A stretch of DNA of 6,515 nucleotides, from the NCBI GenBank assembly GCA_900321665.1, contig ONWY01000078.1, positions 1 to 6,515 of the forward strand, in the 5' to 3' direction. Positions 1 to 4,792 of this stretch are shown piece by piece; position 1 is the first letter of the stretch; every line of letters begins with the position of its first letter. The translations under genes were made by a program, and so were the position numbers. The notes below the pieces were generated by a model, which was given only the letters and a program-made list of their open reading frames with translations, made no database searches and was not told the DNA's origin. The stretch is from an uncultured Eubacteriales bacterium (GTDB lineage Bacteria; Bacillota; Clostridia; Oscillospirales; Acutalibacteraceae).

Positions 1-1
1 T

Positions 2-30
2 GGCGACAGCTCCCCTCATCAAGGGGCGCC
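2..30. repeat. GC-rich imperfect stem-loop at left edge, possible end of a dispersed repeat
   Basis: CCCCT (12-16) pairs with AGGGG (22-26) around a CATCA loop, and GGCG (2-5) pairs with CGCC (27-30), leaving six bases (6-11) bulged on the left side. There is no T-run after it, so it is a poor intrinsic terminator for an upstream gene. The wording 'ggcgacagctcccct' resembles GC-rich intergenic repeats that I recall from gut clostridial genomes. That link is from memory and is untested. The window starts inside or at the edge of this element, so its full extent is not visible. Confidence 0.4.
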
Positions 31-174
31 AAGAAGAGATTAAATTGAACATCCAATTTACATTCATCGTAAATAGAGCGCAGCGGAACGGGTGCGGGTG
101 TCCCGCCCACCATTCTTCTTTCTTCTTTTTTCTTTCTTCTTTGCTCGCGCAGCGAGCCCCCCTTCCCCTAAAAC
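31..174. other. Intergenic region with short inverted repeats and a pyrimidine tract, no gene seen
   Basis: I see no supported gene here. TAAATTG (41-47) and CAATTTA (54-60) form a perfect 7-bp inverted repeat with a 6-nt loop. TTTAC (57-61) and GTAAA (69-73) form a second, overlapping hairpin that would compete with it. GGTG..CGGG (91-98) can pair with CCCG..CACC (102-111) apart from a two-base bulge. Positions 113-142 are pure pyrimidine. GCTCGC (143-148) and GCGAGC (152-157) form a 6-bp stem with a GCA loop. The + strand reads open through this stretch in frame with the next gene, but the predicted residues are low-complexity (runs of Phe, Ser and Leu) and the promoter lies downstream of it. 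Confidence 0.5.
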
Positions 175-203
175 TTGATTTTTTCCTTAAAATAGAATAT
201 GAT
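175..203 (+). promoter_or_regulatory. Sigma-A-type promoter for the ymdB-SBP-recG operon
   Basis: The -35 TTGATT (175-180) is followed by a 17-nt spacer and the -10 TATGAT (198-203). This is four of six and five of six matches to TTGACA/TATAAT at ideal spacing. Transcription would start near 210, giving an untranslated leader of about 84 nt before the ATG at 294. It is the best promoter I could find upstream of the operon, and it argues against any translation start further upstream. Confidence 0.65.
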
Positions 204-244
204 ATGGATATAAAAATTCAAACCTTTATGCCCATATCCATATC
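201..244. promoter_or_regulatory. 11-bp inverted repeat overlapping the -10 box, possible operator
   Basis: GATATGGATAT (201-211) and ATATCCATATC (234-244) are perfect reverse complements separated by 22 nt. Arm centres are about 33 bp apart, close to three helical turns, so two bound subunits would face the same side of the DNA. The left arm overlaps the last half of the predicted -10 and the likely start site, so most of it would not be in the transcript. That makes a DNA-level operator more plausible than an RNA hairpin. Both arms are AT-rich and each is almost self-palindromic, so chance is possible. Confidence 0.35.
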
Positions 245-293
245 CGCCCGCACTCTTGCGCGGCGGGAAGTTCAGAATCGGAACGGAGAAAGT

Positions 294-1073
294 ATGAATA
301 TTCTTTTTATCGGAGATGTTGTCGGCGATGGCGGCTGCGCCTTTATCGAGAAAAATTTGCGCGCGGTAAAGCAGCACTATGCGATTGATTTTACCATAAT
401 CAATGCCGAAAACTCCGCGCAGGGCAACGGTGTTATCCCCCGCTCTGCCGACCGCCTGCTCGATAGCGGAGCCGATGTGCTTACCCTCGGTAACCACGGC
501 TTGCGCCGCAGAGAAATCTATGAATATTTGGACAATGAAAATAATCCCATCATCCGCCCTGCCAATTGGAACCGCAATGCACCCGGCAGGGGCAGTATCA
601 TTCTGCACAAAGGGGCGCTGAAAATCGGTGTTATCAATCTCATCGGCGTTTTCGGCATGGAGAATGTCGACAATCCCTTTTATGCGGCAGATGCGGCGGT
701 GGAAGCGCTGCAAAGCGAAGGATGCCGGGTGATTGTGGCGGATTTTCATGCCGAGGCAACTGCCGAGAAAAGAGCGATGGGCTTTTACCTTGCCGGTAAA
801 ATCAGCGCGCTTGTCGGCACCCACACCCATGTGCCGACTGCCGACGAGCAAATTTTACCCGGCGGCACCGCCTACATCACCGATGTCGGCATGACTGGCG
901 CGATGGATTCCTGCTTAGGTATCAAAAAAGAGCTGGCAATCGAAAAAATGAAAACCATGCTGCCGGTGCGCTTTGAAAGCCCCGACAGCCCCTGCTCGCT
1001 GCAGGCGGTTGTGGTAGAAATTGATGAAACAAGCGGTAAAGCGCGCAAAATTGAAAGAATTGAGGTTAAGTGA
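294..1073 (+). CDS. ymdB: YmdB-family metallophosphoesterase (TIGR00282 type, 2',3'-cyclic nucleotide phosphodiesterase)
   Basis: This is a 259-residue cytoplasmic enzyme, close to the usual length (about 260) of the YmdB/DR1281 family. Characterised members hydrolyse 2',3'-cyclic nucleotides at a two-metal centre, and Bacillus subtilis YmdB affects biofilm and motility programmes. All expected metal and catalytic positions are visible: Asp8 in GDVVGDGG, Glu39-Asn40 in NAENSAQGNG, Asn67-His68 in GNH, His152 in DFHAEATAEK, and His177/His179 in VGTHTHVPTADE, followed by YITDVGMTG (194-202). The start at 294 is chosen because MNILFIGDVVG is the canonical family N-terminus and GGAG (285-288) lies 5 nt upstream; an 83-codon in-frame extension has no family likeness. 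After GNH the sequence reads GLRRREI, where relatives that I recall have a Trp-Asp pair. RNase Y, the frequent Firmicutes neighbour, is not in view. It is the first gene of the operon, 4 nt before the next. Confidence 0.9.
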   Translation: MNILFIGDVVGDGGCAFIEKNLRAVKQHYAIDFTIINAENSAQGNGVIPRSADRLLDSGADVLTLGNHGLRRREIYEYLDNENNPIIRPANWNRNAPGRGSIILHKGALKIGVINLIGVFGMENVDNPFYAADAAVEALQSEGCRVIVADFHAEATAEKRAMGFYLAGKISALVGTHTHVPTADEQILPGGTAYITDVGMTGAMDSCLGIKKELAIEKMKTMLPVRFESPDSPCSLQAVVVEIDETSGKARKIERIEVK

Positions 1074-1077
1074 TAGT

Positions 1078-2547
1078 ATGATTAGAAAAAAGCTTTTAGC
1101 TTTACTTCTTGTCGCGGCGCTCGCCTTCGGCTTGGCTGCCTGCTCCAAAAAAAGCAGCACCGAGCCGTCATCTGTATCCGGCTCGCTGCGCCTGCCTTTT
1201 TGCGCGGAGGAAATGATTGACCCTTATGGGGAAACCGCTTCCTTTAACCGCTTATTGAGCGAGCTTGTGTATGAATCGCTGTTTGTGATAGATGAAAGCT
1301 GTATGCCGGTCGAGCAGCTGGCAGATACCTATATTTTAGAGGATAAAACCATCACCGTGACCTTAAAATCGGCACTGTTTTCCGATGGCAGCGCGCTGAC
1401 AAGCAAGGATGTGGTGTTTTCCTTCAACCGCGCCAAGCAGTCCGACCATTACAAGGCGGCGCTGAAAAGCATCGAAGCCGTGCAGGAAAAAGGCTCCTCG
1501 GTGGTGCGCTTTACCCTGGCGAGCAAAAATGTGTATGCACTCAATCTGCTGACCTTCCCCATCCTCAGCCAAAAGAATAACCGCATCGGCTCCGGGCTGT
1601 ACGCACTGCAGGAAGAGGACGGCGCCTATTCTCTCGCTTACAATAAAAACCACGAGGGAGACAAGCCGCACTTTGATACCATCGAGCTTGTGGAGTGCGC
1701 GGATGAAAGCAGCGCGCAAAAGCTCTTTAACAGCGAAAAAATCGATTACCTTTTCGAGTCACTTGCCGAGGGCAATGTGCGCACCTCTGCCATCCAATCC
1801 GCCAAGGCAAAGCTCAATAACCTTGTTTTTCTCGGCATCAATTCCAAAAAAGGGCTTTTGAAGGATGCTGCCTTCCGAAAGGCAATTGCCTACTGTATCA
1901 ACCAAAGCGAGCTGTGTGATACCGCGCTGGAGGGCTTTGGCATTGCCACCGCCACCCCCTTCGATTCCAAGTGGAGCGAAATGGGCTCCATTGTGGCAGA
2001 TTCCGTTTTGAGTAACGCAAAGCAGGCGAAGGCTGCCTTTGCCGATGCCGGCTGTGCCTATGATAAAATGGGCATCAACCTGCTGTATGAGGAAAAGCCT
2101 ATCAGCCTGACCATTTTGGTCAACAGCACCAACAATATGAAAATCGCCCTTGCCGAGCAAATCAAAACCCAGCTCATCGGCATGGGCATCAGCGTGGATA
2201 TCAACAAAATGCCGCTGGATGAATACAACATCGCCGTCGAAAACGAAAACTTTGATTTGTATCTCGGCGAGGTCAAAATCCCCAATGATTTTAATTTGGA
2301 TTGCTTCTTTGCGAATGACGGCGGCGCCGATTTCGGCATTGATTTTTCCACCATTCAAAAAACCTATGTTCTCTTTAAGGGCGGCAACGCCTCGCTGCAG
2401 GACTTTGTGAGCGCATTTTGCGCGCAGATGCCCTTTATCCCCATCTGCTACCGCTGCGCCAATGTTTGCCTCGGCGCGCAGCTGAAAACACAGGGTACCA
2501 TCAGCGAAAACATGGCGTTTCCGCAAATTCGGGAGTGGAGCAAATGA
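1078..2547 (+). CDS. ABC transporter substrate-binding lipoprotein, family 5 (oligopeptide/nickel type)
   Basis: This is a 489-residue extracytoplasmic solute-binding protein. The N-terminus is a lipoprotein signal: MIRKK, a hydrophobic stretch, then the lipobox Leu-Ala-Ala-Cys with Cys22 as the lipidated residue, followed by a Ser/Lys/Thr linker. Family 5 (SBP_bac_5) features follow in order: the LVYESLFVID region (63-72), PVEQLADTYILEDKTITVTL (77-96), and the signature FSDGSALTSKDVVFSFNRA (101-119). Next come the IGSGLY turn, a KDAAFRKAIAYCIN segment, and the C-terminal FDLYLGEVKIPNDFNLDCFF segment. Relatives bind oligopeptides, nickel or other small solutes; the ligand cannot be read from sequence. 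The start at 1078 gives a clean signal peptide, with GAGGT (1062-1066) 11 nt upstream; an in-frame ATG at 1021 would put a charged stretch before it. No permease or ATPase gene is in the window, so it either serves a transporter encoded elsewhere or has a sensing role. Its stop overlaps the recG start. Confidence 0.85.
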   Translation: MIRKKLLALLLVAALAFGLAACSKKSSTEPSSVSGSLRLPFCAEEMIDPYGETASFNRLLSELVYESLFVIDESCMPVEQLADTYILEDKTITVTLKSALFSDGSALTSKDVVFSFNRAKQSDHYKAALKSIEAVQEKGSSVVRFTLASKNVYALNLLTFPILSQKNNRIGSGLYALQEEDGAYSLAYNKNHEGDKPHFDTIELVECADESSAQKLFNSEKIDYLFESLAEGNVRTSAIQSAKAKLNNLVFLGINSKKGLLKDAAFRKAIAYCINQSELCDTALEGFGIATATPFDSKWSEMGSIVADSVLSNAKQAKAAFADAGCAYDKMGINLLYEEKPISLTILVNSTNNMKIALAEQIKTQLIGMGISVDINKMPLDEYNIAVENENFDLYLGEVKIPNDFNLDCFFANDGGADFGIDFSTIQKTYVLFKGGNASLQDFVSAFCAQMPFIPICYRCANVCLGAQLKTQGTISENMAFPQIREWSK

Positions 2548-4580
2548 CCGCTTTAAATTCCAAAATTCAATATGTAAAGGGAGTCGGCGAAAAGCGCGCG
2601 GCTCTTTTTGCGCGCTTGAATATAGAAACGGTTGAGGATTTGATTCGCTACTATCCGCGCGCGTATAAGGATTGGAGCGATGTGAAAACCATTGCCGAAG
2701 CAGAGCTCGGCGAGCTTGCCTGCATCAAAGCCACCTGCATTCGCCAGGTGCAAAGCTTCACCTCCCCGCGCACCGGGATAAAGGTATTTTCCACCCGCGT
2801 GAGCGACAATGCGCATGTGATGGAAATTACTATTTTTAATAACCCCTATGCCGCCGCACGGCTGGAGTTTGGGAAAGATTACTACTTTTTCGGCAAGGTG
2901 GAGGGCAACTTTACCGAGCGCAAAATGGTCAACCCCGAGATTGAAATCGCCGCGCAGCAGGCGGCGATTAAGCCGATATACCCGCTCACCGCAGGGCTCA
3001 GCTCCCCCATCATCAGCAAGGTGATGCAAAGCGCGCTGCATAGCATTGACCCTATTGCAGAACCCTTCCCGCAGGGCTTGATTGACTCTTTTGAGCTGAT
3101 GGGCGAGTGGGAAGCACTGCAGCAAATCCACTTCCCCGACACGGCGCTCTCGCTCGAAAAAGCCAAAAACAGGCTGATTTTTGACGAGCTGCTGTATTTG
3201 CAATTGGGGCTTTTGAGCATGCGCGCGCGCACAGCGGTGGCAAGCAGCCCGAAAATCACCAAAGACTACAGTGCGGAATTTGCCGCGCTGCTTCCTTACA
3301 CCCTCACCGGCGCGCAGCAGCGCGTTATTGCACAAGCGGTGGAGGATTTAAAGGCGGAAACACCGATGAGCCGCCTGGTGCAGGGCGATGTCGGCTCCGG
3401 CAAGACCGCGGTAGCGATGAGCTTGATGTATACCCTCGCCAAAAACGGCATGCAAAGCGCGATGATGGCGCCCACAGAGATATTGGCAGAGCAGCACTTT
3501 GAAACCATCAGCGCGCTCTTTGAGAAGGCGGGCATTCGCACCGCGCTGCTGACAGGCTCCATGACCGCTGCCAAAAAGCGCAAGGCAAAGGCTGCCATCG
3601 CCGCGGGCGAGGTCGCGGTGGTCATCGGCACCCATGCGCTGATTCAAGGCGATGTCACCTTCCAAAGCCTCGCGCTTGTGATTGCCGATGAGCAGCATCG
3701 CTTTGGAGTAAAGCAGCGCAGCGCCTTGGCAAAAAAAGGTGAAAATGTGAATCTGCTCGTCATGTCTGCCACCCCGATTCCGCGCACCCTCGCGCTCTTT
3801 ATTTACGGCGAGCTGGATATCAGTATTTTAGATGAGCTGCCCGCCGGCAGGCAAAAGATAGAGACCTATGCGGTCGATACCTCTTACCGCCGCCGGCTCT
3901 ATGCCTTCTTAAAAAAAGAAATCGATGCCGGCAGGCAGGCTTACATTGTCTGCCCGCTTGTGGAGGAGGGCGAGAGCGACCTGCTCAGCGCCACCGAGTA
4001 TGCCGACAAGCTCAAAAGCGGTGCTTTCAAAAACTATCGCATCGGTATTCTCCACGGCAAGATGAAGGGCAGCGAAAAGGATGCTGTCATGCGCAGGTTC
4101 AAGGCGGGCGAAATCGACCTGCTCGTGGCGACCACCGTGATTGAGGTCGGTATCGATGTGCCGAATGCTACGGTGATGGTGATTGAAAACGCCGAGCGCT
4201 TCGGACTCTCGCAGCTGCACCAGCTGCGCGGCAGAATCGGCAGAGGCGCGCACCGCTCCTATTGCGTATTGGTCAGTGATAACAGCTCCGAAAAAAGCAT
4301 GCAGCGCCTCGAAATCATGAAGCAATCGGCAGATGGCTTTCAAATTGCCGATGAGGATTTGAAGCTGCGCGGTCCCGGCGACTTTTTCGGTGAGCGGCAG
4401 CACGGCTTAATCAACCTCAAAATCGCAAACCTGCTCACCGATATGGATACCCTGCGCGCCACGGGCGACGCCGCGCGCACCATTTTGGAAGCCGACCCGC
4501 TCCTGCAAGCGCAAAAATACGCAGGGCTTAAGCAAGGCGTGGAGCGCTTCTTTCACGACCGCCGCTTAGGCGCAACCTGA
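2544..4580 (+). CDS. recG: ATP-dependent DNA helicase RecG
   Basis: This is a complete 678-residue RecG, matching the usual length of about 680. It is a superfamily 2 translocase that remodels stalled forks, D-loops and Holliday junctions. The N-terminal wedge/OB region (about 1-240) includes VKGVGEKRAALFARLNI (a helix-hairpin-helix-like segment) and the YYPRAYKDW motif. The motor follows: Q-motif LTGAQQRV (254-261), Walker A GDVGSGKT (281-288, Lys287), APTEILAEQH (309-318), DEQH box (382-385) in DEQHRFGVKQR, SATPIPRTLA (408-417), GILHGKMKG (501-509), TTVIEVGIDVP (530-540) and QLHQLRGRIGRG (557-568). The TRG-type ending LKLRGPGDFFGERQHG (606-621) is present. No key residue is missing. The ATG overlaps the preceding stop as ATGA, with GGGAG (2531-2535) 8 nt upstream, so translational coupling to the solute-binding protein is likely. 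It is the last gene of the operon; a terminator follows 26 nt after the stop. Confidence 0.97.
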   Translation: MTALNSKIQYVKGVGEKRAALFARLNIETVEDLIRYYPRAYKDWSDVKTIAEAELGELACIKATCIRQVQSFTSPRTGIKVFSTRVSDNAHVMEITIFNNPYAAARLEFGKDYYFFGKVEGNFTERKMVNPEIEIAAQQAAIKPIYPLTAGLSSPIISKVMQSALHSIDPIAEPFPQGLIDSFELMGEWEALQQIHFPDTALSLEKAKNRLIFDELLYLQLGLLSMRARTAVASSPKITKDYSAEFAALLPYTLTGAQQRVIAQAVEDLKAETPMSRLVQGDVGSGKTAVAMSLMYTLAKNGMQSAMMAPTEILAEQHFETISALFEKAGIRTALLTGSMTAAKKRKAKAAIAAGEVAVVIGTHALIQGDVTFQSLALVIADEQHRFGVKQRSALAKKGENVNLLVMSATPIPRTLALFIYGELDISILDELPAGRQKIETYAVDTSYRRRLYAFLKKEIDAGRQAYIVCPLVEEGESDLLSATEYADKLKSGAFKNYRIGILHGKMKGSEKDAVMRRFKAGEIDLLVATTVIEVGIDVPNATVMVIENAERFGLSQLHQLRGRIGRGAHRSYCVLVSDNSSEKSMQRLEIMKQSADGFQIADEDLKLRGPGDFFGERQHGLINLKIANLLTDMDTLRATGDAARTILEADPLLQAQKYAGLKQGVERFFHDRRLGAT

Positions 4581-4606
4581 AAAACAAATAAAAATAAACA
4601 GACAAC

Positions 4607-4656
4607 AAATAAATTTGCTCCGAGTTTCCAAAAGGAAACTCGGAGCAAATTTATTT
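4607..4656. terminator. Perfect 23-bp stem, likely bidirectional intrinsic terminator
   Basis: The arms 4607-4629 and 4634-4656 are exact reverse complements around an AAAA loop (4630-4633). The core is CTCCGAGTTTCC/GGAAACTCGGAG. The right arm ends AAATTTATTT and the left begins AAATAAATTT, so each strand has a T-rich tail paired with an A-rich lead. This is the form expected of a terminator working in both directions. It starts 26 nt after the recG stop and separates the operon from the surface-protein gene. Confidence 0.85.
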
Positions 4657-4706
4657 AAACCACAGGGAGCACTACATGAAAAAAAGAATATCATTCTTTT
4701 GGCTGA

Positions 4707-4735
4707 TAGACATAGCGGTTTTTTTCTGTTATGAT
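4707..4735 (+). promoter_or_regulatory. Extended -10 sigma-A promoter for the LRR surface-protein gene
   Basis: The -35 TAGACA (4707-4712; five of six matches) is followed by a 17-nt spacer and the -10 TATGAT (4730-4735; five of six), preceded by TG one base upstream (4727-4728), giving the extended form TGTTATGAT. Transcription would start near 4742, about 50 nt before the ATG at 4793. It lies after the terminator, so the gene has its own transcript. It also lies downstream of the in-frame ATG at 4676, which would therefore not be on the main message. Confidence 0.65.
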
Positions 4736-4779
4736 TATTATGGTTATTTATATAAATTTTTATTTTGTACGATTTTTTT

Positions 4780-4786
4780 AAAGGAG
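4780..4786 (+). promoter_or_regulatory. Strong ribosome binding site that sets the start at 4793
   Basis: AAAGGAG sits 6 nt before ATG 4793 in an otherwise A/T-rich leader. It decides between two in-frame starts: the alternative ATG at 4676 has GGGAG (4665-4669) also 6 nt upstream. Only the 4793 start puts a standard secretion signal at the N-terminus. Confidence 0.8.
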
Positions 4787-4792
4787 CAACTT

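Noticed and set aside
2..30. Intrinsic terminator of an upstream gene
   Set aside because: The stem is bulged and no T-run follows, so a repeat remnant is a better description.
45..293. 83-codon in-frame N-terminal extension of ymdB
   Set aside because: It is low-complexity, rich in Phe/Ser/Leu, crosses the predicted promoter and hairpins, and has no family likeness. The 294 start gives the canonical family N-terminus with its own Shine-Dalgarno site.
168..851. 227-codon open frame on the minus strand opposite ymdB
   Set aside because: It is a shadow of a clear coding gene in GC-rich DNA, with no recognisable motif.
1021..1077. Earlier in-frame ATG for the solute-binding protein
   Set aside because: It lies inside ymdB, adds a charged 19-residue lead before the lipoprotein signal, and would spoil the signal peptide.
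1759..2526. 255-codon minus-strand open frame opposite the solute-binding gene
   Set aside because: It has an antisense shadow composition and lies entirely within a well-supported gene. A similar 260-codon frame at 2553-3335 opposite recG is rejected for the same reason.
2418..2543. 42-codon upstream extension of recG inside the solute-binding gene
   Set aside because: The residues do not resemble RecG. The ATG at 2544 has a ribosome binding site and the usual ATGA overlap with the previous stop.
4676..4792. Separate small leader-peptide gene
   Set aside because: The frame has no stop before 4793 and runs straight into the LRR protein, so it cannot be an independent small ORF.
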